Below are positions 45,440 through 55,745 of a DNA stretch of 64,000 nucleotides, in pieces. The notes under the pieces are model-generated. The model made no database searches and was not told the DNA's origin. It worked only from the letters and a program-made list of their open reading frames with translations. The position numbers and the translations under genes were made by a program. Source of the stretch: Campanula takesimana (Eukaryota; Streptophyta; Magnoliopsida; Asterales; Campanulaceae); the NCBI GenBank assembly GCA_026119855.1, contig JAOWBW010000252.1, positions 248,001 through 312,000 of the forward strand, read 5' to 3'. Within the stretch, counting starts at the first letter, position 1. Every line of letters begins with the position of its first letter.

Positions 45440-45660
45440 ATGGTGGTGTTTGTGTGTTCGTGTATTGGTGTGTGTGGGCGTGCGCTGTGTGTGTGCGTTA
45501 GTGTGTGTGCGTTAGTGTATTTGTGCGTTGTTGTGTGGGTTCTGGGTGTGTGCTGGGTGTGTGCAGATTGTGTGTGTGTGGGTATGTGTAGCAGATTGTG
45601 TGTGTGTGGGTGTGCGTAGCAGACTGTGTGTGTGTGGGTGTGTGTATCAGAGTGTGGGTG
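45440..45660. repeat. GT-rich microsatellite in LTR-D
   Basis: Imperfect (GT)n with interspersed GC and AGCAGATT-type interruptions (gcagattgtgtgtgtgtggg recurs about every 30 bp from about 45565). It grades into accagagtgggggtgcatca-type repeats up to about 45730. Confidence 0.9.
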
Positions 45661-46353
45661 TACCAGAGTGGAGGTGCATCAGAGAGTGGGTGTACCAGAG
45701 TGGGGGTGCATCAGAATGGGGGTGTGCCAGGTTGTAGGTATACTCAGTAAGTGTGTGCTGAAAGTGTGAAATCAGTGTGTGTAATCCATATAGTGAAACC
45801 GAGGGTTGGGAATTGATTAATAAAAACCCTAGGGGTATTGTAGCCATTCTTAAGGTCATTGGTTAACTATGAAAGAAATTATAGATGACTAAATCATGGG
45901 GTTAATCGAGTAAAAAAGGAGTAAATTGGGACGGAAGTAAAATAGTATTTTCTCATGTCTAAGGCTAGACTATTTTATATTTGTAGATTGTGCAATCGGA
46001 GTAAGCAAGCAAGTAAAACGCAAGGCTAAGGTAAGGGATTACGCTCTTAGTAGTATTTGATTTCAATCCTTTGTGTAGGATTCCCAATCTCTGTTTTGTT
46101 AAAGTAAACTATCTATGTGGCTAGATAGTGTTTTAAAAACTATTCCGTTCTGCGAATGTTACCGTCCTTTGTTATCCACCCTATTGATATTGTTGATTGT
46201 TCAATTGGGTTATCATGTGTATGATTCGTATTGTGACTTGGTGTCTAAAGTGAGATGTACACCTTTTAAAAAGTAATCAAGTAAAGATTTGTAAAGTTAA
46301 GCTTGTTTTGTAAAAGCTCTTTAAAATGAAGTTTTGTAATAAGTAAAGTGATT

Positions 46354-46470
46354 ACAGTTATCCATAATCCCGAAACGGATAAGTGGACCCCTACAGTTAT
46401 CCATAATCCCGAAACGGATAAGTGGACCTCTTACAGTTATCCATAGTTCCAAGATGAACATGTGGACCCC
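46354..46470. repeat. Three tandem stem-loop units in LTR-D
   Basis: Units begin acagttatcc at about 46354, 46393 and 46433, a period of 39-40 bp. Units 1 and 2 pair TTATCC (46358, 46397) with GGATAA (46377, 46416) around the loop ATAATCCCGAAAC. Unit 3 has lost the pairing arm. Confidence 0.8.
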
Positions 46471-46844
46471 TTTGCGTTGCTTGATGAAGTAGCGTAGGTT
46501 ATCAAGATATACCGATTTTGGGTGTGGTCAGTAGAAACCCGAGCCCTGGGTACAGCGCGTGCTTAATCCCTAAATGAAGTAAAGTAAAGTAAAGAAAAGA
46601 AAAGTAAAGTTTTGTGAAAAATGTTGTGTTTTGGAAACTATCTCTGAAGCCACGTGTTTTCAAGAAATGAATTGTTTTCATCAAGTTAAATGTTTTCAAA
46701 CTGAGAGTTTGTTTGATCATTGAGTTATCCTTTCGTTGTGAATTCTTGTTATCGTTCCTTTCGGTTATCTCCTCTTTGTACCCGAGGGGATTCCGTATGA
46801 ACTTGCTGGGCATTGTTCGCTCATTCCTTTCATCCTCATTCCTT

Positions 46845-47534
46845 TCATACCTACCCAAATAGTATAACTAGATACAAGTTCGCATTCCTTTAGAATATGT
46901 CATAATCCCTTTGTCCATGATGTCATTGAACACAAGTCATGGTCAACAAGTCAACTTGTCTTTGTTCAATACTTTCTCGATTTCGAATATGTTGATAATC
47001 CAAATGACTTTGATCCAATCAATTCATTTGAGTCCGACCGAACATTTCATCAACATCATTCCTACGAGAGGCCCAAGCTTGACATCTCTCTGAAGAGGGA
47101 CAAATCCATTTAGCTTATTATTCTTCCCTACGTGAATCCGATTATGCCAATCATACCCTTTATAACTTCCCGGTTAAAGGTAGCGTTTATATATGTCAAA
47201 CATAATGTTTATCAAGTGGAAGACTATAATAACTTCATGTCTAAGGATTCGAATGACATAACTAATATGAGATATATGTTCGACATACACCATGACATAA
47301 ATCTCATACAGCGGGTCATGTCCAGTACCTTGTTCCAAACAAGTACCCATAAATCTAACATGATCATCCCATGATCATTTAGCCTTTATACTAGTGCTTA
47401 ACAAGTACTAGGGATGGAGATTATTATAAGTAAACATGAACAACAATAATAATCAAAACATCTCTTTATTGATATGAAATAAATGATAACAATTACAACG
47501 TTTATTAAACGTGCCTAGGGCACCACTACCAACA
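46845..47534 (-). repeat. Copia-3 3' LTR, U3-proximal 690 bp only
   Basis: It matches the first 690 bp (element sense) of the 5' LTR base for base apart from substitutions. It ends at a junction with LTR-D after tcat, with no TG or CA terminus. The TATA box and the GC-rich motif slot are therefore missing from this copy. Confidence 0.93.
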
Positions 47535-47546
47535 ATCTCCCACTTG
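47535..47546 (-). other. Copia-3 polypurine tract
   Basis: The minus strand reads GCAAGTGGGAGAT-type sequence directly before the 3' LTR, identical in its core to that of Copia-2. Confidence 0.8.
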
Positions 47547-47554
47547 CTCTAGGC

Positions 47555-50500
47555 CTAATCTCCCATGTATCTAATACCCATGGACCTAACATGACCATCA
47601 TGTTTAGCTTGTGGAAGTCCCTTTGTTAGCGGGTCCGCAACATTGTCATCAGTCGGTACTTTGCATATATTTACGTCTCCCCTATCAACGATCTCTCGAA
47701 TGATATGAAAATGCCTAAGTATGTGTTTGGATTTCTGATGTGCTCTTGGTTCCTTTGCTTGAGCAATAGCACCATTATTATCGCAATAAAGGTCTATTGG
47801 ATTAGCAATACTAGGAACCACTTCAAGTTCAGTAATGAAATTCTTAATCCAAACAACTTCCTTTGCAGCATCCGATGCAGCAATATACTCAGCTTCTGTT
47901 GTAGAATCAGCGGTTGTACTTTACTTGGAACTCTTCCAGTTTACAGCTCCACCATTTAACATAAACACAAAACCCGATTGCGATCGGCTGTCATCTTTGT
48001 CGGTTTGGAAGCTTGCATCCGTGTAAGCATTTACAACGAGATCATCTTCCATTCCTCCATAGACCAAAAACGAGTCTTTAGTTCTTCTCAAGTACTTAAG
48101 AATCGCTTTTACAGCTGCCCAGTGATTTTCGCCAGGGTCGGATTGGTATCTACTTGTCATGCTCAAAGCATAAGATACATCCGTCCTAGTACAAATCATG
48201 GCATACATGATGGACCCAATTGCCGAAGTATATGGAACATCATTCATTTTCTCACGCTCATCGTTTGTCTTAGGACATTGAGTCTTGCTTAGAGAAACTC
48301 CATGTAACACGGGCAAGGTGCCTCTCTTAGAATTTTCCATACGGAATCTTCTAATGACCTTGTCAATGTATGTACTTTGGCTCAAACCAAGTAGCCTCCT
48401 TGATCTATCTCTATAGATCTTAATGCCAAGTATATATGCGGCTTCACCCATATCTTTCATTGCGAAGCATTTTCCTAACCAAGTCTTTACGGACTGAAGT
48501 GTTGGAACATCGTTTCCAATGAGTAATATGTCATCCACGTATAAAATAAGGAATAGCACTATTCTCCCACTAATATTCTTGTATACACAAGGCTCATCTT
48601 CGTTCTTGATGAAACCAAACTCTTTGACTGATTCATCAAAACGGAGATTCCAACTCCTAGAAGCTTGATTCAATCCATATATGGATCTTTGCAATTTGCA
48701 TACTTTAGAATCTTGTTCAAAACCTTCTGGTTGTGTCATATACACATCCTCTTGGAGTTTTCCATTTAGGAAAGCGGTTTTGACGTCCATTTGCCATATT
48801 TCATAGTCATGATATGCGGCAATGGCAAGCAAAATTCTTATAGACTTGATCATTTCTACGGATGAAAAGGTCTCATCATAGTCAATACCATGAACTTGCC
48901 TATAACCTTTCGCTACAAGCCTAGCTTTGTAAGTATGCACCTTCCCATCCATGTCAGTCTCCTTCTTGAATACCCATTTGCATCCTATGTTTTTTACACC
49001 TTCGGGCGCATCAATCAAATTCCAAACTTGATTGTCTTGCATGGATTGTAATTCGGATTCCATGGCTCCAAGCCACTTGTCCGAATCAGGAGAAGACATC
49101 GCCTCTTGGTAGGTTGACGGTTCATCATTCTCAATGATTTCTACCTCATTACTATCCGTTACGAGAAATCCATATCTCTCGGGCTCGGATCGTAACCTAC
49201 TAGATCTGCGAGTTGCTTGTGTATTTTGAACAGGTTCCACAACTCCTTGTGGTTCTTTTTCTTGTTCCACTATTGGTTCAATGTTATTTTCTGGGTCTCG
49301 AATTTCTTCAAGATTTATTTTACTCCCACTGATTTCTTTGGAGATAAACTCTTTCTCTAGAAAGACACCAGTTCGGGCAACAAACACTTTATTGTCCTCT
49401 CGGTTGTAAAAGTAATATCCTCTAGTTTCCTTTGGATATCCCACGAAAATACATTTGTCAGATTTGTGTGCAAGTTTGTCAGAGACAAGTCTTTTGACAA
49501 AGGCTTCGCAACCCCAAATTTTCATGAAAGATAAACAAGTTTTCTTTCCGCTCCACATCTCATATGGAGTCTTTTGAACCGATTTAGTTGGAACACGATT
49601 TAGTGTGAAAGCAGCGGTTTCTAGAGTGTAACCCCAAAAGGATATTGGAAGATCAACTTGACTCATCATTGATCGAACCATGTCTAACAAAGTCCGATTT
49701 CTCCTCTCGGACACACCATTCCATTGTGGTGTTCCGGGTGGAGTCAATTGTGAAACAATTCCACAATTCTTTAGATGATCATCAAATTCTTGACTCAAGT
49801 ATTCTCCACCACGATCTGATCGAAGTGCCTTAATACTTTTGCCAAGTTGTTTTTCTACTTCATTTGAAATATTCTAAATATCTCAAATGCTTCACTTTTA
49901 TGTTTCATTAGGTAAACATACCCAAATCTACTATAATCATCAGTGAAGGTTATGAAGTATTGAAATCCTCCCCTAGCATTGCTACTTAATGGTCCGCATA
50001 CATCGGAATGTATCAACCCCAATAAGTCGCTTGCCCTTTCAGCTAACTTGGTAAAAGGTGTCTTAGTCATTTTTCCAAGAAGACACGACTCGCAAGTATC
50101 ATATGACTCGAGGTCACATAAACCCAAAAGTCCGTCCCCATGGAGTTTTGAGATACGCTTCTCATTAATATGACCAAGACGACAATGCCATAAATAGGTA
50201 TGATTTACATCATTAGGTTTAGATTTCTTATTTACATGATAGACATTGTCATTATTTTCATTCTTGACATCCAAGATATAAAGGCCATTAAATGAATTAG
50301 CAATACCATAAAGCACATCATTTAAATAAATAGAAAATTTCTTATTCTCAATAAGAAACTTAAAACCTTCATTATCCAAACAAGAAATTGAAATAATATT
50401 TCTACTTAAATCCGGAACATAATAACAATTGTTCAAAACAAGAATTAATCCGGAAGGTAAAGTGACTTCATAAGTCCCTACGGCTAATGCAGCAACTCTT

Positions 50501-51506
50501 GCTCCATTCCCCACGCGTAGGTCTACTTCACCCTCTTTAAGTAGTCTCTTATTCTTTAGACCCTGCACATTTAAACAAATGTGAGAACCACATCCGGTAT
50601 CCAATACCCAAGAATCAGTGGTAGAAAGGAGAATATCTATCATATAGATACCTGAAGTCGACGCAACCTTGCTGCCCTTCTTCTTCTTTTGCTCTTCCAA
50701 GAAAGCCTTGCAATTACGTTTCCAATGACCAATTTCTTGACAATGGAAACATATTGCATCCTTTTGTGAATAAGGTTTTGCCTCAGAAGCCTTGGCAACA
50801 CTTGCCTTGCTTATCTTGGGTTTGACAACTTTCTTACCCTTTCTTTTGGCACCAGCCTTCTTCCCATCATGAACTAAGAGCACGGGAGAACCTTTCTCCG
50901 CAATCTTCATCTCCGCAGTTTTAAGCATCCCATGTAACTCGGAGAGATTCTTATCCATTCCATGCATGTTATAATTCATCAAAACTGATTATAACTTTTA
51001 GGCAATGAATTAAGAATGAGATCCGTGGCTAGCTCCAATGGAATTGGATAGCCAAGTTTCTCAAGGTGCTCTACATAACCTTTCATTTTCAGCATGTGAG
51101 GACTCACTTGTTGCCCTTCATTCATTTTGCAAGTAGTGAATGCAACAATGGTCTTGTACCTCTCTTGCCTAGCTTGTTCTTGAAACATGGCTCTTAACTC
51201 CACGCCTATCTCATAGGCTTCCAAATGTTCCAAACTTTGTTGGAGTTTTGAGCACATATTAGCAAGCATGAGACAGCTTACATCTCTAGAATCATTACGA
51301 TGTTTCTTGTAACTGTCTCTTTCTGCCCTAGGGGCAGTAGGTTCTGGTTCAGCAGGAAGAGGCCCATCGAGAATGTACAACTTATCTTCTTGCCTTAGAA
51401 CAATTCTTAGGCTACGGATCCAATCCATAAAGTTCGTACCATTCTCTTGGAGCTTATCCTTCTCAACGATCGATCGCAACGAAATTAATTGAGTGTTAGC
51501 AGTCAT
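47555..51506 (-). pseudogene. Copia-3 gag-pol with three lesions
   Basis: Translation starts at 51506 (MTANTQLISLRSIVEKDKLQ). The Gag core runs to about 50980, where a one-base deletion shifts frame. In the next frame come the CCHC knuckle CFHCQEIGHWKRNC (about 50760), the protease motif WVLDTGCGSH (about 50610), the GAG-pre-integrase region with the zinc-binding H-H-C-C pattern (WHCRLGHINEKR, CESCLLGK), and the integrase first Asp (LLGLIHSDVCGPL). A second one-base deletion at about 49864 (FQMK, stop) shifts frame again. Then follow the rest of integrase (TPPGTPQWNGVSERRNRTLL with the catalytic Glu), RT (YVDDILLIGND near 48540) and RNase H. A TAA at 47921-47923 interrupts RNase H after VNWKSSK. 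The frame continues afterwards (CDNNGAIAQAKE) to a stop at 47555. All catalytic motifs remain visible, so the copy decayed recently. Confidence 0.93.
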
Positions 51507-53089
51507 TATCTACAATTATGCAAAATTTCCAAAATTTAATAAGTACCGGTTTTCATTAAAGAAATAAATAATGTATTTTTCAAACAAAATACTCCCACTA
51601 AATTATATAACCTTCATATACATCAAATGTACAATATAATTTAATTGGGCTAAGATCCAACTTTAATTTAACTTTTGAGTCCACGGAGACGGACCGCTCA
51701 AAACTAAATTAATTAGGTAGACAATCATGTCAATCATATCCCATATGATTCTTAGATCCTTTTATGAGATTCTTTGAGAAATCCAATTTCCAAAGCATGT
51801 TTAATCTCATCTTTTGCCTAGGCCCAAAACCGTTTTGACGCCTAATTAAGTCCAACCATTTTAAACGCATAGGAACCATTCAATTTAATGTACCTTGCGG
51901 AGGCAAGCCCACATTAAATTAATGAACCTCATCTTGCTCATACATGAATAAAATTAATGCACCTCGCGGAGGCGAACCCACATCAAGATCACCCATGTAT
52001 AAACAAGTGTTTTAATCATGGCATGGCAATTAAGGACTTAAAACTTTCTTTGAAGGTTCATCACATATAGCATATAACACATTTATGAGCACATAATATA
52101 AACATGTTACACATCAAGTTTAGCCACTAAATTAATCTCCATTAATTTAAGCATGATATTTATGTGTCATTAGTTTCTCTATAATTATGAGGATGAGACT
52201 ATTTCAACTTTTGGTTATTATCTCCAAATCAAGACAACAAGAAGTGCGGTCGAACTAAGTCATTAGGCAACCACAATCCCGCACTAATTCAAGAAACCAA
52301 GAAAGTAGTCCATGTGGCCGAAACTAAGCAATAGATGGTCTCGATGAACGTAGGCCACTTGCATCCACAATTCCACATGGATCTCCAATCTTTGAATCAA
52401 GAACTTTGTTTCTCAATTTTAGCAATTATGAACTCTTCATAATTCTAACTTCGTTTTATCTTTGAAACTTTGATTGCGATCAAGTTTGGGAAACACAATC
52501 TCGATGAACGCAGATTAGCCATCCAAACCTTGAACCAATCTTAGAATCAAAAGACTAAAACAAATAGGAAAATCAAACCCCAAAATCCACACACAAACCA
52601 ACTACCCAAAACCCATTCCAGATCAGCAAGTCTGGACTAGTTCTGTTACTGGTTTTGTTGAATTTTTCGAAAAATTCCAGATTCTGTTTTTCCACAAAAA
52701 TCAGACAATCTGATCCCTTTGTGCGGCCGCCCAAAAGGGACCTGTGCGGTCGCCCAAAACCGTGCGGCCGCCCAGCCTATTCCGTGCGGTCGCCCGGTGC
52801 CATCAAAATGTGCAGAATTTTTTAAAGTTCGAAAATTTTGTCTCAAAATTGTTTTTCCCCGATTATTAAAACTTTGATCCAATCAAAAATCAATAATCAA
52901 CAATTCTGAATCCACCATAATTTATTTATTGCGATTGAATCGTGCGATTAAAGTTGCAAAAAACAATAAACCACATAAAATCACATAACACATAAACATC
53001 ATTTATTCCAATATTCATATCATGCAAGGCACATAAACAATTTATATACACATAAACATGATCTAGGTATTGAAATAATCAACATGAAC
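51507..53089 (-). other. Copia-3 untranslated leader
   Basis: This non-coding leader aligns in part with 2735-4530 of Copia-1. It contains four GTGCGGYCGCCC motifs at 52721-52795, a two-part repeat with gaaactaagc-type sequence (about 52245-52375), and a short duplicated block around 51890 and 51960 (aatgcacctcgcggaggc-type). No open frame of note. Confidence 0.75.
52721..52795. repeat. Two pairs of GTGCGGYCGCCC motifs in the Copia-3 leader
   Basis: Sites start at 52721 (GTGCGGCCGCCC), 52744 (GTGCGGTCGCCC), 52762 (GTGCGGCCGCCC) and 52784 (GTGCGGTCGCCC), so spacings are 23, 18 and 22 bp. Each pair has one CGGCCG and one CGGTCG core. In element sense they read as the Tekay-C motif. Confidence 0.95.
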
Positions 53090-53105
53090 GGGGCTCTGAT
53101 ACCAC
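53090..53105 (-). other. Copia-3 primer binding site
   Basis: The minus strand reads GTGGTATCAGAGCCCC directly beside the 5' LTR. This is the initiator-Met tRNA site, identical to Copia-1. Confidence 0.95.
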
Positions 53106-53554
53106 TGTTGGGTTTCGATGTAACATGCGCAGCTGAATTTAGCATTTAAAATTTATGAAACCCAAAGCCCATAGATCCATTCATATGATTAAGTCAAATA
53201 CAACAACATGAATAGAGGAAAAAAAAACTAACCCTTGATGACTTTGAATTCTAGCTTTGATCTTGGTGGAGATTTGAAGCTTTGATCACGAAGAAAGTAA
53301 GAACACGAACTTTGAAGATGATGAGCTTCACCCTCTAGCGGTATCCACACCACGAACGAATATCAAAGAGCTTCTTGATCTTGGTTGCTAGACCAACAAT
53401 TATGAAACACACTTTCACAATTGATAATGACAATATGGAATTTTAATTGTGTATTATTTTGTTCTTCAATCAAAGGATGTCTTGGAACAAAATAAACTCT
53501 CTCAAACTCTTTGGAGACTCACAAAATCATTGGTTAAGACTGCTGGCCGAATTT

Positions 53555-53567
53555 GGCCTTTTATACA
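53555..53567 (-). promoter_or_regulatory. Copia-3 LTR TATA box
   Basis: The minus strand reads TGTATAAAAGGCC, a strong TATA box in the middle of the LTR. It separates the upstream GC-rich motif block from the transcribed part. Confidence 0.7.
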
Positions 53568-53660
53568 CAAGTAGGACCTATTCCAAATAGGAAACTTGTG
53601 TCAAAATCCGTCCAAAATTCGTTTCCTAATCAAATTAGGAATCTGCCACCCGACACCACC

Positions 53661-53734
53661 GTGCGGCCGCCCAAAGAAGGCTGTGCGGTCGCCCAACTTT
53701 GGGCGGTCGCTCGGTCCATTTTGGGAGGTCGCCC
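53661..53734. repeat. Two pairs of GTGCGGYCGCCC-type motifs in Copia-3 LTR
   Basis: Sites start at 53661 (GTGCGGCCGCCC), 53683 (GTGCGGTCGCCC), 53701 (GGGCGGTCGCTC) and 53723 (GGGAGGTCGCCC), so spacings are 22, 18 and 22 bp. They occupy the same alignment slot as the Copia-1 and Copia-2 motifs, just outside the shared ttgtgtgtgacc stretch. Confidence 0.93.
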
Positions 53735-54564
53735 GCCTGCCCAGAATTGCTGAAAAATTCCACTTTAGTCATTTTAAAGATTCGTTCTATTGTGTGTGAC
53801 CCTCAAGGATTATACTAAGTTGGCAATGGGTTCAAACATGAAACCATAAGATATGATTAGGTTCTAGAAAACCGTCATACCTACCCAAATAGTATAACTA
53901 GATACAAGTTCACATTCCTTTAGAATATGTCATAATCCCTTTGTCCATGATGTCATTGAACATAAGTCATGGTCAACAAGTCAACTTGTCTTTGTTCAAT
54001 ACTTTCTCGATTCCAAATATGTTGATAATCCAAATGACATTGATCCAATCAATTCATTTGAGTCCGGCCGAACATTTCATCAACATCATTCCTACGAGAG
54101 GCACAAGCTTGACATCTCTCCGAAGAGGGACAAATCGATTTAGCTTATTATTCTTCCCTATGTGAATCCGATTATGCCAATCATACCCTTTATAACCTCC
54201 CGGTTAAAGGTAGCGTTTGAATATGTCAAACATAATGTTTATCAAGTGGAAGACTATAATAACTTCATGTCTAAAGATTCGAATGACATAACTAATATGA
54301 GATATATGTTCGACATAGACCATGATATAAATCTCATACAACGGGTCATGTCCAGTACCTTGTTCCAAACAAGTACCCATAAATCTAACATGATCATCCC
54401 ATGATCATTTAGCCTTTATACTAGTGCTTAACAAGTACTAGGGACGGAGATTATTATAAGTAAACATGAACAACAATAATAATCAAAGCATCTCTTTATT
54501 GATATGAAATAAATGATAACAATTACAACGTTTATTAAACGTGCCTAGGGCACCACTACCAACA

Positions 54565-55040
54565 CTCTGGATATGATTACAACATTTATGACTTCATTTC
54601 ATTCTCTATCCCTGGTAGAGTCTGAACTACGACCAGCTTGATTCCTCCAAGGACACGTAGGTAGCCTGACAAAGGTCCAGCCACCCGATTGACTAGGTCA
54701 CATCTCGATTCTATCTCTCTCATCCCCAACAGACGTTCACCTTCATACAGGATGTTCTCCCCATCAGTAGATGATGTCTCATTCTCCCCATCAGTAGATG
54801 ATGTCTCATTCTCCCCAGCAGAAGATGATGTCTCATTCTCCCCCACAGTGTACTAACTACGACTGGCTTGAATCCCCTTAGGATACGTAGGTAGTCAGAC
54901 AACGGTTCAGCCGCTCGACCAATCTGGTCATTTTTCTCATTGCGATTTTCTTAGGGTTCTGTCTTGCAAGAGTCATTCTCTTCACATTCCTCCATTTTCA
55001 GAATGGATCCTATCTTAATCATCGACCCTACATTGCCGAA
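54565..55040 (+). other. Tat-type 3'-region fragment with 27-bp tandem repeat
   Basis: It carries two CTACG/CGTAG modules (54624-54669 and 54855-54899) in the orientation expected for a plus-strand Tat element, opposite to Tat-E. Between them are three units of a 27-bp repeat (ccatcagtagatgatgtctc, gtctc at 54776, 54803 and 54830). The join to the Tat-E integrase is at roughly 55040, where integrase similarity stops. The open frames here come from the repeat. Confidence 0.5.
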
Positions 55041-55703
55041 CCGACACCATATGTAGTCATAGATGAAGTTGATGGCGTTCTCTTCTGTAATCCTTGCCAG
55101 GGGCTTAGCTTCCACCCACTTGGTTAAGTAGTCGACTGCCACAATTACAAACTTGATGCTTCCTTTGGCCAAAGGAAATGGCCCAATGATGTCGACTCCC
55201 CACATGTCGAATGGCCATGTTGGTATGACAAGGCTTTGCTCCACCAGTGGTACTTTAGGTAGGTCCGAGAAGCGTTGGCATTTGTCGCACTTCTTTACAT
55301 AGGCTTGGGCATCCTCTCTTAAGTTCGGCCAGTAGTAACCGAGTGTGATCACTTTATAGGCAAGAGTTCTGGCCCCCGGGTGTCCTCCGCAAACTCCTTC
55401 ATGTACCTCGGCCAGTAATTTCTCTGTGTCTTTGGGGGAGACACATCTCAGGAGGGGCTTGGAGAATGACCTTCGATATAAAATATCGTTCCAGACTATG
55501 TACATGGCCGTCTTCTTCATTATCATCTTGGCCGCCAACTCGTCTTCTGGTAACTTTCCCTTCTCGATGTAGTCCTTGTATCCTTCAATCCACGTTCTCT
55601 CCTCGTCATCAAGAATTAGGATCTCTATCCTCTCGTAAGCAGGTTGGTTGGCGTAGATGATTAAAGGATTGGACTCTTCTGACGTGGCCATTTTGGATAA
55701 CAA
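55041..55703 (-). pseudogene. Tat-E integrase, truncated
   Basis: The zinc-binding domain is complete (HEGVCGGHPGARTLAYK, then YVKKCDKCQRFSD) and the core starts normally with the first catalytic Asp in MWGVDIIGPFPLAKG, followed by FVIVAVDYLTKWVEAKPLA. Similarity ends after NFIYDYIWCRFG, before the second Asp and the Glu of the DDE triad. The remaining open frame down to 54951 is unrelated sequence. The C-terminal half of integrase, the 3' region and the 3' LTR of Tat-E are lost. Confidence 0.9.
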
Positions 55704-55745
55704 GTCGGCCTCTTGGTTGTTCTCTCGTCTAACTTGCCTTATTTC

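Larger units (their letters stand above)
44963..46844 (+). repeat. LTR-D, truncated gypsy-type LTR
   Basis: It begins TGTAATAACCCGA exactly where Tat-B stops and runs in plus sense for 1.9 kb. It has no proper right end: at 46845 the sequence switches to the middle of a Copia-3 LTR. Near its end, tatgaacttgctgggcattg and gttcgctcattcctttcatc match the reverse complement of about 63045-63095 in LTR-L, so the two are related families. Inside are a purine-rich stretch (45185-45270), a GT-rich microsatellite (45440-45660) and three tandem stem-loop units (46354-46470). The stop-free frames in the GT-rich part are low complexity, not genes. Confidence 0.6.
46845..54564 (-). mobile_element. Copia-3, nearly intact Ty1/copia element with truncated 3' LTR
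   Basis: In element order: 5' LTR (54564-53106), initiator-Met primer site, leader with GC-rich motifs, gag-pol, polypurine tract (47545-47535) and a 690-bp piece of the 3' LTR (47534-46845). The 3' LTR piece matches 53875-54564 of the 5' LTR without any gap. I count about 18 differences in 690 bp (about 2.6 percent), which suggests an insertion age of around a million years. The outer 770 bp of the 3' LTR were lost in the deletion that also cut LTR-D. Coding lesions are few: two single-base deletions and one nonsense change. Confidence 0.93.
53106..54564 (-). repeat. Copia-3 5' LTR
   Basis: This 1459-bp LTR is bounded by TGTTGG and CCAACA. A minus TATA box (TGTATAAAAGGCC) lies at 53555-53567. 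Four GC-rich motifs sit roughly 95-170 bp upstream of it (53661-53734). The next sequence outward (54565) is a Tat fragment. Confidence 0.95.

Noticed and set aside
45380..45737. Cys/Val-rich open frame that looks like a small secreted protein
   Set aside because: It is the translation of the GT-rich microsatellite in LTR-D.
54586..54902. Ser/Thr/Glu-rich open frames near 54.6-54.9 kb
   Set aside because: They are produced by the 27-bp tandem repeat, whose length happens to be a multiple of three.
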